A stretch of DNA of 64,000 nucleotides from Sphingomonadales bacterium. GTDB lineage: Bacteria; Pseudomonadota; Alphaproteobacteria; Sphingomonadales; Sphingomonadaceae. The DNA lies in NCBI GenBank assembly GCA_028871475.1, contig JAGWMZ010000011.1, forward strand, positions 1 to 64,000, in the 5' to 3' direction. Positions 17,162 through 25,926 of the stretch are shown here, piece by piece (positions within the stretch are counted from its first letter, which is position 1; each line of letters begins with the position of its first letter). Below the pieces are notes generated by a model. It had not been told where the DNA came from. It did not search any database and saw only the letters and a list, made by a program, of their open reading frames with translations. Made by a program: the position numbers and the translations under genes.

Positions 17162-17875
17162 TCAGTCATCCTCGCGGCTGTGTTCCAGATTGAGCGCGAC
17201 GATACGCGCCAGCAAGGTTGCGGGAAAGAGTTGCCCGATGACCGATTCGAGGTTGGCCAGGCTGCGCGCCAGCGGCATCACCGGCACCACATCGCCAAAA
17301 CCGGTGGTGGTGATGGTTGAAAGGCTGAAATAGGTGAGCGAGGCAGCGCGCAGGCCCGGCCCGCCGGGCATCGGCGCACCGGTGGTCAGCATGATCGAGC
17401 CGGGCCAATGGGCCAGAATGGCGCCATAGGCGATGCCGAAAAGGGCCGCCATGTTGAGATAGACAAGGACCGCGCCGCGCACGCGATGCGCCGTCACCCG
17501 GCCCGGGCCGAACACATGGCGCGCCACTAGAACCGTCGCTCCCAGGTTGAAGCCGAAAGCGGAGATCTCGATGAGATCGTGTTGGAGCGCGCTGCTGATC
17601 GCAAAGATCGTCTCGGCCATCAGCATGCGGGTGAGGACGGGCCCGGCGATCAGCACGGCCAGGCCCACCAGCAATCCGAATTGCAGCAGGCGGTGCCGGG
17701 TGAGCGAGGCCGCACAGACAATGGCATAAAGCAGGCGGCAGATGTCGAGCAGAATATGCGTCTGCGGGTATTGCGTCGCCAGCGGAACCGCGACGAACAG
17801 GGTTACCGTCTGCACCATCAGCAGCGTCGTGAGGCTCCAGTCCACGTGAGGCGGGCGGGGCATTGCGGCGTCCAT
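17162..17875 (-). CDS. Two-helix-pore potassium-channel-like membrane protein
   Basis: The 237-residue protein has about six hydrophobic segments. Near the C-terminus a pore module reads YFSLSTITTTGFGDVVP, with selectivity filter T-T-G-F-G-D at 190-195 in place of the usual T-x-G-Y-G-D, followed by a last helix (about 205-228). It would sit in the inner membrane and conduct K+ or a related cation. No cytoplasmic ligand-binding or RCK domain follows. ATG 17875 with AAGGAAAAG upstream was preferred over longer starts that run towards the divergent MFS gene. Confidence 0.75.
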   Translation of the reverse strand: MDAAMPRPPHVDWSLTTLLMVQTVTLFVAVPLATQYPQTHILLDICRLLYAIVCAASLTRHRLLQFGLLVGLAVLIAGPVLTRMLMAETIFAISSALQHDLIEISAFGFNLGATVLVARHVFGPGRVTAHRVRGAVLVYLNMAALFGIAYGAILAHWPGSIMLTTGAPMPGGPGLRAASLTYFSLSTITTTGFGDVVPVMPLARSLANLESVIGQLFPATLLARIVALNLEHSREDD

Positions 17876-18049
17876 GCTGATCTTTTCCTTTGTCCAGCGG
17901 TTGCGGTGATCGGGCGAAAGCACCGGCTCCTTGGCGTATCGGGACAAAACCGGCCATGAACAGGTCGTCTTGCCATCAAGAGGCGGCATTGTCGGGTCCA
18001 TGGCGTCTAATCGCTTGATGAAGCTTCGTTCTCGGGACAAAGGAGCGCC

Positions 18050-19222
18050 ATGCCCTCCACATCCCCCTCCTCCTCCCCCGCTGCCCTGCCGATTTATGCC
18101 ATGGCCGCTGCCACTGGCATGGCGGTGGCCAACATCTATTACAACCAGCCCATGCTCGGGCTGGTAGAGCATGACATGCCCGGCAGATTGTCGGCCCTGC
18201 TACCCATGGTGACGCAGCTTGGCTATGCGCTGGGACTGGTGCTGGTCGTGCCGCTGGGCGATCTGGTTGAGCGGCGGCGGCTGATCGTGGTGCAATTCCT
18301 GCTGTTGGCAGGTGTGCTGGGTTTGATGGCGGGATCGCAAGGCGTGTGGTGGCTGCTGGCCTGCGCGCTGGGTGTCGGCGCAGCGGCAACGGTTGCCCAG
18401 CAGATCGTCCCCTTTGCCGCGACACTGGCTCGGCCCGAGCGGCGCGGCGCGGTGGTCGGCACGGTGATGTCGGGCCTGCTGTGCGGCATCCTGCTCAGCC
18501 GGACGGTCTCGGGCGCGGTTTCGGCCCATTGGGGGTGGCGCGCGATGTTTGGTGCGGCGGTGCCGATCTCTTTGCTGGGCGCGGCGATGATGGCGCTGCG
18601 CCTGCCCCACAGCCGCCCCGCGGCGCATCATCTGACCTACCCCAGGCTTCTCGCCTCAATGGCGCACCTTTGGCGGCACCACGGCGCCCTGCGCCTCGGC
18701 GCGATCAGTCAGGCGGCGCTGTTTGGATCGTTTTCGGCCTTCTGGTCGATGCTGGCGCTGCATCTGCAGGAGCCGCGCTTTGCACTGGGGGCTGGCACGG
18801 CGGGCCTGTTCGGGGTAATCGGCATTGTCGGCGTGGCCGCCGCGCCGCTGGCCGGGCGGGTGGCCGATCGCCATGGGCCGCGCCCGATGATCGTGGCGGG
18901 CGCGGTGATCGCGCTGCTGGCATGGCTGGTGTTCTGGTTGTGGAATGCGTTGGCCGGATTGGTGTTGGGGGTGATCCTGCTCGATTTCGGGGTGCAGATC
19001 GCACTGATTTCAAACCAGCATGTGGTCTACGCCCTTGAGCCGCATGCCCGTGCGCGGATCAACACCGTGTTCATGGCGGTGATGTTCCTGGGCGGGGCGG
19101 CAGGCTCGCTGGCGGCGGCGCTGAGCTGGTCGCATGGCGGATGGGGCGGGGTTTGTCTCGTCGGCCTTGTCGCCTCGCTGGGCGCGGCGGTGCTGCAACT
19201 GAGCGCGCTGCTCAGGCGCTAG
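18050..19222 (+). CDS. MFS transporter (drug/metabolite efflux type)
   Basis: This 390-residue, 12-helix major facilitator protein opens with ANIYYNQPMLGL, a pattern shared by the YnfM/arabinose-efflux-like group. Motif A is in the loop after helix 2 (PLGDLVERRRLIV), and a related loop in the second half reads GRVADRHGPRPM. AAAGGAG lies six bases before ATG. It is transcribed away from the channel gene across a 174-base gap that holds a repeated CGGGACAAA but no other recognised signal. The substrate cannot be inferred. Confidence 0.8.
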   Translation: MPSTSPSSSPAALPIYAMAAATGMAVANIYYNQPMLGLVEHDMPGRLSALLPMVTQLGYALGLVLVVPLGDLVERRRLIVVQFLLLAGVLGLMAGSQGVWWLLACALGVGAAATVAQQIVPFAATLARPERRGAVVGTVMSGLLCGILLSRTVSGAVSAHWGWRAMFGAAVPISLLGAAMMALRLPHSRPAAHHLTYPRLLASMAHLWRHHGALRLGAISQAALFGSFSAFWSMLALHLQEPRFALGAGTAGLFGVIGIVGVAAAPLAGRVADRHGPRPMIVAGAVIALLAWLVFWLWNALAGLVLGVILLDFGVQIALISNQHVVYALEPHARARINTVFMAVMFLGGAAGSLAAALSWSHGGWGGVCLVGLVASLGAAVLQLSALLRR

Positions 19223-19242
19223 GCGACGGGCCGGGCTCGTAA

Positions 19243-19278
19243 AAAAAGACCGCCGACCCGGATGGGCGGCGGCCTTTT
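19243..19278. terminator. Bidirectional rho-independent terminator
   Basis: A stem of CCGCCGACCC with GGGCGGCGG (one bulged A) is flanked by AAAAAAA on the left and TTTT on the right. It can therefore serve both the MFS gene from the left and the EF-hand gene from the right. Confidence 0.75.
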
Positions 19279-19294
19279 GCGTGGCTTCGCGGCG

Positions 19295-19783
19295 TTACTG
19301 GCCGGCGCGCATGCGCTCCACGGCGGCCTGGGCCTCCTCGCGGGTGATGGCGCCATCGTGGTTGGTGTCAAAGCGGTCGAACATCATGTTGACGCTCGCG
19401 CCCAATTCCTCGGGCGTCACCTTGCCATCGCCATTGGCATCGGCGCGCATCACGCGGTCCTTGATGCGCTCAGCCATTTGCGGCGGCATTTCGGCAAAAT
19501 CCTTGTCGTCGATCACGCCGTCCTTGTTGCGGTCGAGGCGGTCGAACTGGGCCTTGGCATATTCGGCCTTGGTCACCTTGCCATCGCCATCAAGATCGGC
19601 GCGCATGATCATTTCCACCGGGTCCATGCCACGGCCACCGCGTGCGCCCATTCCGCCGCCCATGCCGCCACCTTGTCCGCCTTCGGGGGGCTGGGCCAGC
19701 AAGGGCGCGGCGGCGGCACCAGCCAGCGCAAGCAAGGTGATGCGTGTAGCCAGCGAAGTGGCGCGGGACGAAACTTTCGACAT
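19295..19783 (-). CDS. Exported EF-hand calcium-binding protein
   Basis: The 162-residue protein has a signal peptide (to about residue 30) and a Gly/Met-rich linker. Four canonical EF-hand loops follow, starting at D63 (DLDGDGKVTKAE), D84 (DRNKDGVIDDKD), D115 (DANGDGKVTPEE) and D139 (DTNHDGAITREE). Positions 1, 3, 5 and 12 of each loop carry acidic or Asn ligands, so calcium binding is very likely. It would act in the periplasm as a calcium buffer or sensor. Similar short EF-hand proteins are common in sphingomonads and Caulobacter, without assigned roles. Confidence 0.83.
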   Translation of the reverse strand: MSKVSSRATSLATRITLLALAGAAAAPLLAQPPEGGQGGGMGGGMGARGGRGMDPVEMIMRADLDGDGKVTKAEYAKAQFDRLDRNKDGVIDDKDFAEMPPQMAERIKDRVMRADANGDGKVTPEELGASVNMMFDRFDTNHDGAITREEAQAAVERMRAGQ

Positions 19784-19825
19784 GGCATGGTTCTCCTTCG
19801 CCAGAGCAAATGGCCGAGAGCGCCT

Positions 19826-20785
19826 TTATAGCGTGTGAACGGCAGGAAGCGCGTCTCTTCGTGTCGCCAATTGTCTCGAGTCCAACGCGCCGTGCGCGAC
19901 ATGGTCGTTTCGCGTCAGCTCAAAGGGGCGCAGCGCCACCGAGGCCGTCATCGTTTCCCCCGGCATCAGCCAGACGAGGCCGGTGCTGGCATCATCCTTG
20001 CGGTTGACGGCATCGGTGCTGTGGCTGACCGGCTCCACGCAGACATGGTCGGCCCCGCCCGGCGTATAGACCACCGTATGACCCAGATTGGCGGAAGGGT
20101 TGATCGTCAGCCCCAATGCGCGATCGGGCCAACGCAGGGTGATGGGGCCCTTCCTTTGGGTGTAGACCGTATCGACATTGCGCGTGGCCACGGGCCGGCC
20201 GTGCCACCAGTCGATGGCATGCTCGCGTTCGTCCAGCATAAGCGGCAGGCAATCGGGCGTGTTGTGCCATTCGCCGCGGTGCAGCGCATGATAGGTCGTT
20301 GCGGCATTGCAGGGGAAATAGGGGTGGATGCCAAGCCCTGCCGGCATGGCGCTGTCGCCCAGATTGCGCAGGGTGAGGGTGATGGTCATCTCCTCCTCGC
20401 CAAGGTCGAAGCGCTGCGTGGCGTTAAAGGACCAGGGCCATTCACCGGCTTCGTAGGTATAGCTCAGCACGGCATACCCGCGACCGATGGCTTCCACACC
20501 CCACACGCCCAGCCAGCCAAAGCCATGAATTGTATGCGTATCTTCCGCGCCGGGGAAATTGGAGGCGAGCGCCACCTCCTTCCCGTCCGCCATGAACCGC
20601 CCATGGGCGATGCGGTTGGAAAAGGGCACCAGCGGATAGCTGGCCACATCCCAGATGGAGGTGCCCGCCGCGCGCCGCGTCACCGGCTTGCCCAGCCAGT
20701 CCAGAACCAGGATCGATCCGCCCATTTCGGGTGCAAGTATCAGATCCCAATCGCCATAAGAGAGGGGAAGGTGTGTGTCGGACAT
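19826..20785 (-). CDS. Aldose 1-epimerase family protein
   Basis: This 319-residue galactose-mutarotase-fold protein interconverts sugar anomers. Visible family features are VPFSNRIAHGRF, HGFGW near residue 90, GIHPYFPC with the probable catalytic His, and the C-terminal VCVEPVSH with the probable catalytic Glu. ATG 20785 was chosen (the reading frame's earlier TTG has no support). It diverges from the lacI gene, with a LacI-type operator between them. With the sugar 1-dehydrogenase further on, it probably supplies the right anomer of an incoming sugar for oxidation. Confidence 0.83.
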   Translation of the reverse strand: MSDTHLPLSYGDWDLILAPEMGGSILVLDWLGKPVTRRAAGTSIWDVASYPLVPFSNRIAHGRFMADGKEVALASNFPGAEDTHTIHGFGWLGVWGVEAIGRGYAVLSYTYEAGEWPWSFNATQRFDLGEEEMTITLTLRNLGDSAMPAGLGIHPYFPCNAATTYHALHRGEWHNTPDCLPLMLDEREHAIDWWHGRPVATRNVDTVYTQRKGPITLRWPDRALGLTINPSANLGHTVVYTPGGADHVCVEPVSHSTDAVNRKDDASTGLVWLMPGETMTASVALRPFELTRNDHVAHGALDSRQLATRRDALPAVHTL

Positions 20786-20828
20786 CAAAATCTCGCGGGT
20801 GGGGCGCAGCGCATAAGTATTTTTGTGC

Positions 20829-20842
20829 GGTTAGCGCTATCA
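20829..20842. promoter_or_regulatory. Putative LacI-family operator 1
   Basis: The sequence GGTTAGCGCTATCA matches the ideal palindrome TGATAGCGCTATCA at 12 of 14 positions, with a perfect TAGCGCTA core. It lies between the divergent aldose epimerase and lacI genes. The same half-site GCGCTATCA logic recurs at 22031. The central CG and overall form are typical of LacI-family sites. Confidence 0.6.
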
Positions 20843-20938
20843 TGAGGGGGCTGGCAAGTGGTGGCTCTTGCACTTGCGAAAAGGCGGGCATAGTCCCCAT
20901 GCCAAGCAGCGGGCACAAGGCGGGGAAAGGCAGCTGGC

Positions 20939-21997
20939 ATGGCGGAAGTTTCGCGGCGCGACCGGCGATCGGGGCGTGGGCCCACGATGAACGATGTTGC
21001 CCGTCTGGCGGGGGTTTCGCCGATGACGGTCTCGCGGGTGATCAACGGTGAAGGCGCGGTGCAGCCCGAAACGCGCGAACGCGTGCGCAAGGCCGTGAGC
21101 GAGCTGGGCTATGTGCCCAATCCGGCGGCGCGCAGTCTGGCCGGTGCGCGGCAGTATCGTTTGGCCTTGCTGCATGACAACCCCTCCGCCGCCTTCCTGA
21201 GCGAATTGCTGGTCGGCTGCCTCGCCGAGGCGGCACAGGGCGATGCCCTGCTGTTGGTCGAGCCCTGCGCCGGGGTGGAGCCGACGGCCCTGGCGCGCCA
21301 TCTCGCCGCGCACCGTGTCGAAGGTGTGATCCTGCCGCCGCCCCTGTGCGAAAACCCGGCCCTGCTTGCCGCGCTGGAGCATGCGCGCATGCCGATGGTG
21401 CAGGTGGCCACTGGCGTACCGCATCCGGGTGCCTTTTCCGTGGGTATCGACGATGAGTCAGCCGCCCATGCCATCACCTCGCATCTCATCGCGCTGGGGC
21501 ACCGGCGGATCGGTCTGATCGTGGGAGACCCGAACCTGTCGGCCAGCGATTTGCGGCGGCGCGGCTATCTGCGCGCCCTGTCCGAAGCGGGGTTGCCACG
21601 CGACCCGATGCTGGAGGAGCAGGGGCATTTCACCTGGCGCTCGGGTATGGTCGCGGCAGAGGCGCTGCTGGCCTTGCCAGAGCGGCCCACGGCGATTTTT
21701 GCCAGCAATGATGACATGGCCGCCGCCGCCGTCGCCACGGCGCATCGGCGTGGGCTGGATGTGCCGCGCGATCTTTCCGTCTGCGGGTTTGATGATACAT
21801 CGGTGGCCACGACCGTCTGGCCCGAACTGACCACGATCCGTCAGCCGGTGGGCGATATGGCGCGCGCCGCCACGCGCCTGTTGATCGACGCACTGGGGGC
21901 CGAGCATTTGGGCAAGCCTGCCCCCGACCGTCACAAGCGGCTGCATTTCCAACTGGTTCGTCGCCAGTCGGATGCCCGCCATGCCGGTATTGTCTGA
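20939..21997 (+). CDS. LacI family transcriptional regulator of sugar catabolism
   Basis: The product is a 352-residue repressor. The N-terminal helix-turn-helix and hinge at about residues 17-70 (TMNDVARLAGVSPMTVSRVI, then NPAARSLAG) precede a periplasmic-binding-protein-like effector domain (YRLALLHDNPS, VGIDDESAA, FASNDDMAAAAV, SVCGFDDTSVA). It sits between the aldose epimerase and the sugar porter, both of which have a matching palindrome in front. It therefore probably represses this island and itself, with release by a sugar or sugar acid. The effector is not predictable from sequence. Confidence 0.88.
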   Translation: MAEVSRRDRRSGRGPTMNDVARLAGVSPMTVSRVINGEGAVQPETRERVRKAVSELGYVPNPAARSLAGARQYRLALLHDNPSAAFLSELLVGCLAEAAQGDALLLVEPCAGVEPTALARHLAAHRVEGVILPPPLCENPALLAALEHARMPMVQVATGVPHPGAFSVGIDDESAAHAITSHLIALGHRRIGLIVGDPNLSASDLRRRGYLRALSEAGLPRDPMLEEQGHFTWRSGMVAAEALLALPERPTAIFASNDDMAAAAVATAHRRGLDVPRDLSVCGFDDTSVATTVWPELTTIRQPVGDMARAATRLLIDALGAEHLGKPAPDRHKRLHFQLVRRQSDARHAGIV

Positions 21998-22030
21998 CAA
22001 TATGGCTTGACAAGGGTGACAGCTCTCGCT

Positions 22031-22044
22031 TGATAGCGCAACCA
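22031..22044. promoter_or_regulatory. Putative LacI-family operator 2
   Basis: The sequence TGATAGCGCAACCA matches TGATAGCGCTATCA at 12 of 14 positions. Read on the other strand it contains GGTTGCGCTATC, almost identical to operator 1. It lies about 60 bases before the sugar porter gene, where it could block transcription. A partial copy, GGGCGCTAATTG, follows a few bases later. Confidence 0.6.
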
Positions 22045-22105
22045 ACGAGGGCGCTAATTGTCAGGGCGCAGGCGGCACTGGCGCAATGCGCGGGAGAGGA
22101 TGTTT

Positions 22106-23506
22106 ATGAGCAGCCAAGTCAAGGCTGGCGGCAGCGCCGGTTTTCTGGGCCTGATCGTGGCGGTGGCCACGATCGGCGGTTTCATGTTCGGTTATGATTC
22201 GGGGGCGATCAACGGCACGCAGGAAGGTTTGCAGCAGACCTTCCAGCTTGACCCGGCGGCTCTTGGCCTGACGGTCAGCTCGCTGCTGCCGGGTTGCGCG
22301 CTGGGCGCGTTTCTGGCCGGGCGCTTTGCCGATGTCTTCGGGCGCCGCAAGGTGCTGATGGCGGCGGCGGTCCTCTTCATTTTGTCGGCGGTTGCCTCGG
22401 GCGCCGCGGTTTCGGCGCTGATGCTGGCCATCGCGCGCTTTCTGGCCGGTGCCGCCGTGGGCGCCGCCAGCGTCCTCTCTCCGGCCTATATTTCGGAAGT
22501 GACCCCCGCCGCCGTGCGTGGCCGCCTCGCCAGCGTGCAGCAGGTGATGATCATCTCGGGCCTGACGGGCGCTTTCGTCGCCAACTATTATCTGGCCCAG
22601 TATGCCGGTTCCTCACTCAGCGAGCTGTGGGGCCATGCTGCATGGCGCTGGATGTTCTGGGTGCAGACCGCGCCCGCCATCCTCTTCCTTGTGACGCTGA
22701 CGCTGATCCCGGAAAGCCCGCGTTTCCTGGTGGCGCGCGGCCACAAGCAGGAGGCGCTGGCCGTGCTGACCCGTCTGCTGGGCGCCAGCGATGCCGCCGT
22801 GAAGGTGCGCGAGATCGCCGCCTCGCTGTCTCATGATCACAAGCCCAGCCTGGCGGACATCAAGGGGCCCAATGGCAAGTGGCGCCCGATCATCTGGGTG
22901 GGCATCGGCATTGCCGTGTTCCAGCAGCTCGTCGGTATCAACATCGTGTTCTATTACGGCTCGGTGCTGTGGCAGTCGGTGGGCTTTACCGAGGGCGATT
23001 CGCTCAAGCTCAACATTCTTTCGGGCGGTCTGTCGATCCTCGTCTGTCTGGTGGCCATTGCGGTCATTGACAAGATTGGCCGTCGTCCGATGCTGCTGAT
23101 CGGTTCGGCGGGCATGGCCGTCACGCTGGGCGTGGTGACCTGGGCCTTTGCGCAGGGCGTGCTGCAGGGCGACCATCTGGTCCTGCCCGAGGGTGTGGGC
23201 TTCAAGGCGCTGGTCGCGGCCAACCTCTACACCATCTTCTTCAACTTCAGCTGGGGCCCGGTGATGTGGGTGCTGCTGGGCGAAATGTTCCCCAACCAGA
23301 TGCGCGGTTCGGCCCTCGCAGTGGCGGGCGCGGCGCAGTGGCTGGCCAATTTCGCGGTCAGCTCCAGCTTCCCCTGGCTCAAGTCGCATATCGGTCTGGC
23401 CAGCACCTATTCGATCTATGCCGTCAGCGCGGCCATCTCCTTCTTCTTCGTCCTGGCCTATGTGAAGGAAACGAAGGGCAAGGAACTGGAGGCCATGGAA
23501 GGCTGA
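22106..23506 (+). CDS. MFS sugar porter (sugar:H+ symporter, XylE/AraE-like)
   Basis: The 466-residue, 12-helix protein has the sugar porter signatures GYDSGAINGTQEGL in helix 1, RFADVFGRRKVL in loop 2-3, PAYISEVTPAAVRGRL after helix 4, PESPRFL in the central loop, QQLVGINIVFYYG in helix 7 and KETKGKELE at the C-terminus. ATG 22106 has GGAGAGG six bases upstream; an ATG two codons earlier is too close to it. Preceded by a LacI-type operator, it is the likely entry route for the hexose or pentose oxidised by the downstream dehydrogenase. Confidence 0.9.
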   Translation: MSSQVKAGGSAGFLGLIVAVATIGGFMFGYDSGAINGTQEGLQQTFQLDPAALGLTVSSLLPGCALGAFLAGRFADVFGRRKVLMAAAVLFILSAVASGAAVSALMLAIARFLAGAAVGAASVLSPAYISEVTPAAVRGRLASVQQVMIISGLTGAFVANYYLAQYAGSSLSELWGHAAWRWMFWVQTAPAILFLVTLTLIPESPRFLVARGHKQEALAVLTRLLGASDAAVKVREIAASLSHDHKPSLADIKGPNGKWRPIIWVGIGIAVFQQLVGINIVFYYGSVLWQSVGFTEGDSLKLNILSGGLSILVCLVAIAVIDKIGRRPMLLIGSAGMAVTLGVVTWAFAQGVLQGDHLVLPEGVGFKALVAANLYTIFFNFSWGPVMWVLLGEMFPNQMRGSALAVAGAAQWLANFAVSSSFPWLKSHIGLASTYSIYAVSAAISFFFVLAYVKETKGKELEAMEG

Positions 23507-23533
23507 GCCGTCCTGAATTAAGGCCGAAAGAAT

Positions 23534-23564
23534 GGGCGCTCTCGCAATGCGAGGGCGCCCTTTT
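23534..23564 (+). terminator. Rho-independent terminator after the sugar porter
   Basis: The stem GGGCGCTCTCG / CGAGGGCGCCC with a CAATG loop is followed by TTTT. It lies 27 bases past the porter stop and before the convergent aminotransferase. Confidence 0.82.
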
Positions 23565-23589
23565 GCTGTCCGGAATGGGGTGAGGGCCG

Positions 23590-24744
23590 TTAGCCCTCAA
23601 CAATCGAGCTGCGGAACTGCACCAGTCGCTCCAGCGCCTGTTCCAGCGTTTTGGCCTCTTTGCAGAAACACAGGCGCAGATAGCGGGTCTCGGGCTCGGT
23701 CTGGTAAAAGGCGGAAACCGGAATGGAACCGACGCCTGCCTCCTGCACCAGCCTTTCGGCGATGGTCCTGTCCGGCTGGGTAAAGCCCGAGGCGGGAAGA
23801 TCTATCGTGATGAACCAGCTGCCGGAGGACGGGAGAACGACAAACCCTGCCTGCGTCAATCCATCGACCAGCAGGCGCCGCCCTTCGGCATAGCGCGCGC
23901 TATGAGCAGTAAACCAGTCACGGCCAAGGTTCAGCCCATCGGCTACCGCCCATTGCAGTGCCGGCGGCGTGGTAAAGGTAAGAAACTGATGCTGGGCGGC
24001 GATGCGCGATGCCAGCTCCGGCGTGGCGATGGCCCAGCCCACCTTCCACCCCGTCAGCGAAAACAGCTTGCCCGCCGAGCCGGCCTTCACGCTCCTGTGG
24101 CGCAGCGCCGGGATGGAGAGCGAGGAGACATGGGGCGTTGCATCGAAGATCATGCCCTCCCACACCTCGTCGCACAGCACGATCAGGTCGAAGGCTTCGG
24201 CCAGTTGTCCGATGGCGTCCATCGTGGCGCGCGGCAGCATGGTGCCTGTGGGGTTGTTGGGCGTGTTGAGCACGATCATCCTTGTGCGTGGGGTGATCGC
24301 GGCGGCCAGATCGCCGACGTCCAGCGTCCATTCCGGCGCTTTCAGATTGACGAAGACGGGCACGCCCCCGGCGCGTTCGATCAGCGGCACATAGGCGTCG
24401 TACAGCGGCTGCACGCAGATCACCTCATCGCCCGGCTCCACCAGCGCCAGAATGCTGGCGGCCAGCGCTTCGGTCGCGCCGGAGGTGACGATCACTTCCT
24501 CAGGATTGATCGAAACACCCTGCATCTGGCGGTAGTAGGCTGCCACCGCGTTGCGCAACTCCGGCAGTCCGCGCATGGGTGGATACTGGTTCGATTGCAC
24601 CAGAAGTGCCCCGCGCGCCGCCCGGATCAGCTCGGTCGGTTCGGGCAGATCAGGAAACCCTTGCCCCAGATTGATGGCGCCTGTGTCACGGCACAGGGCG
24701 GACATCTGCTCGAAGATGGTTGTCGTCTGCTTTTTATGGCTCAT
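23590..24744 (-). CDS. PLP-dependent aminotransferase, class I/II (YbdL/methionine-type)
   Basis: This 384-residue fold-type I aminotransferase has NLGQGFPDLPEP near the start, YPPMRGLPELRNAV, the PLP region VTSGATEAL (87-95), TPNNPTG (161-167), CDEVWEGM and the Schiff-base Lys226 in GSAGKLFSLTGWKVGW. The pattern resembles the YbdL/KAT/methionine aminotransferase group acting on methionine or aromatic amino acids. It lies on the opposite strand between two sugar catabolic genes and does not obviously belong to their pathway. Exact substrate unknown. Confidence 0.82.
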   Translation of the reverse strand: MSHKKQTTTIFEQMSALCRDTGAINLGQGFPDLPEPTELIRAARGALLVQSNQYPPMRGLPELRNAVAAYYRQMQGVSINPEEVIVTSGATEALAASILALVEPGDEVICVQPLYDAYVPLIERAGGVPVFVNLKAPEWTLDVGDLAAAITPRTRMIVLNTPNNPTGTMLPRATMDAIGQLAEAFDLIVLCDEVWEGMIFDATPHVSSLSIPALRHRSVKAGSAGKLFSLTGWKVGWAIATPELASRIAAQHQFLTFTTPPALQWAVADGLNLGRDWFTAHSARYAEGRRLLVDGLTQAGFVVLPSSGSWFITIDLPASGFTQPDRTIAERLVQEAGVGSIPVSAFYQTEPETRYLRLCFCKEAKTLEQALERLVQFRSSIVEG

Positions 24745-24888
24745 GGGGAGCAGCCTTTAGGGCGATGCTGTCATCGCTGCCAAGTGCAAAGCGCGGGGGG
24801 CACCGTTCAGCGGCATGCAACAGCGATTGCGCGTTTTATTGTATGAGTATAGGCAAGACGCCTCCTGCCACCTGCTCGGAAAATCTGC

Positions 24889-25818
24889 GTGACGACACCT
24901 GTTCCCCTTGGCCTTGTCGGCTATGGCAAGATTGCCCGCGATCAACATCTGCCCGCCATCGCCGCCCTTGGTGATTTTGAACTGACCGCGATCGCCGATC
25001 CTTTCGCTGTCCATCCCGATGTGGCCAGCCATGGCACTATCGAGACCATGCTGGCGACGCATCCTGAGGTCGCCGCCATATCGCTGTGCCAGCCCCCGCG
25101 TTTTCGCATGGAGGCGGCCCGTGCCGCCCTGCGCGCGGGGCGCCATGTCATGCTGGAAAAGCCCCCGGCGCTCAGCATGGCGGATCTGGCCGAACTGGTC
25201 GATCTGGCCCGCGAGAAGGGCGTGACGCTCTACACCGCATGGCACAGCCGCGAGGCCGCCGCCGTCGATGCCGCGCGCGAATGGCTGGCGCAAACCACCA
25301 TTCGGCGTGTGTCGATCGTGTGGAAAGAGGATGTTCGGCGCTGGCATCCGGGGCAGACCTGGATCTGGCAGGCGGGCGGCTTTGGCGTGTTCGATCCGGC
25401 GATCAATGCGCTTTCGATCCTCACCAGCATCGTGCCCGGGCCCATCCGGGTGGACAAGGCGGTGCTGGACGTGCCGACCAATTGCGAAACGCCGATTGCC
25501 GGACAGGTGGCGATGACGGACGGCCGGGGCGCTCCCATCTCCATGGAGCTTGATTTCCTGCAGACCGGCCCGCAAAGCTGGGACATCACGGTGGAAACCG
25601 ACGCCGGCCTGCTCACGCTAGGCCATGGTGGCAACATGATGAGCGTGGATGGTGTCGCTCGACAGCTCTCGCCCGAGCGCGAATATCAGCGCCTTTACGC
25701 CCGCTTTGCCGAGCTGATTGCCGCCGGGCAAAGCGAGGTCGATGGTGAGCCCCTGCGTCTCGCGCTCGAGGCGATCGAGGGCGGGCAGATCATTCCTGCG
25801 CCGGAATTTCACGAATAG
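24889..25818 (+). CDS. Gfo/Idh/MocA sugar 1-dehydrogenase (L-arabinose/D-galactose dehydrogenase-like)
   Basis: This 309-residue NAD(P)-dependent oxidoreductase would oxidise an aldose to its lactone in the cytosol. A Rossmann start LGLVGYGKIARDQHLPAI is followed by the catalytic EKPP (E90-K91) and the segment WKEDVRRWHPGQ then FGVFDPAINALSI. These match the pattern I know from Azospirillum L-arabinose 1-dehydrogenase and related galactose dehydrogenases. It starts at GTG 24889. It is followed by an aldonate dehydratase and a ketoglutarate-semialdehyde-type dehydrogenase, so the pentose route (non-phosphorylative, Weimberg-type) is favoured over galactose. No lactonase gene is adjacent. Confidence 0.83.
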   Translation: MTTPVPLGLVGYGKIARDQHLPAIAALGDFELTAIADPFAVHPDVASHGTIETMLATHPEVAAISLCQPPRFRMEAARAALRAGRHVMLEKPPALSMADLAELVDLAREKGVTLYTAWHSREAAAVDAAREWLAQTTIRRVSIVWKEDVRRWHPGQTWIWQAGGFGVFDPAINALSILTSIVPGPIRVDKAVLDVPTNCETPIAGQVAMTDGRGAPISMELDFLQTGPQSWDITVETDAGLLTLGHGGNMMSVDGVARQLSPEREYQRLYARFAELIAAGQSEVDGEPLRLALEAIEGGQIIPAPEFHE

Positions 25819-25926
25819 GGCCAGATGGCCTTGATCTTCCATTTGTCTGAGTATAACGCTCACATTCACAGCAACGGTTGATGCGCGCGCCGCGCCGCAT
25901 TCCCAAGATTTGAGACGGAGCCTGAC

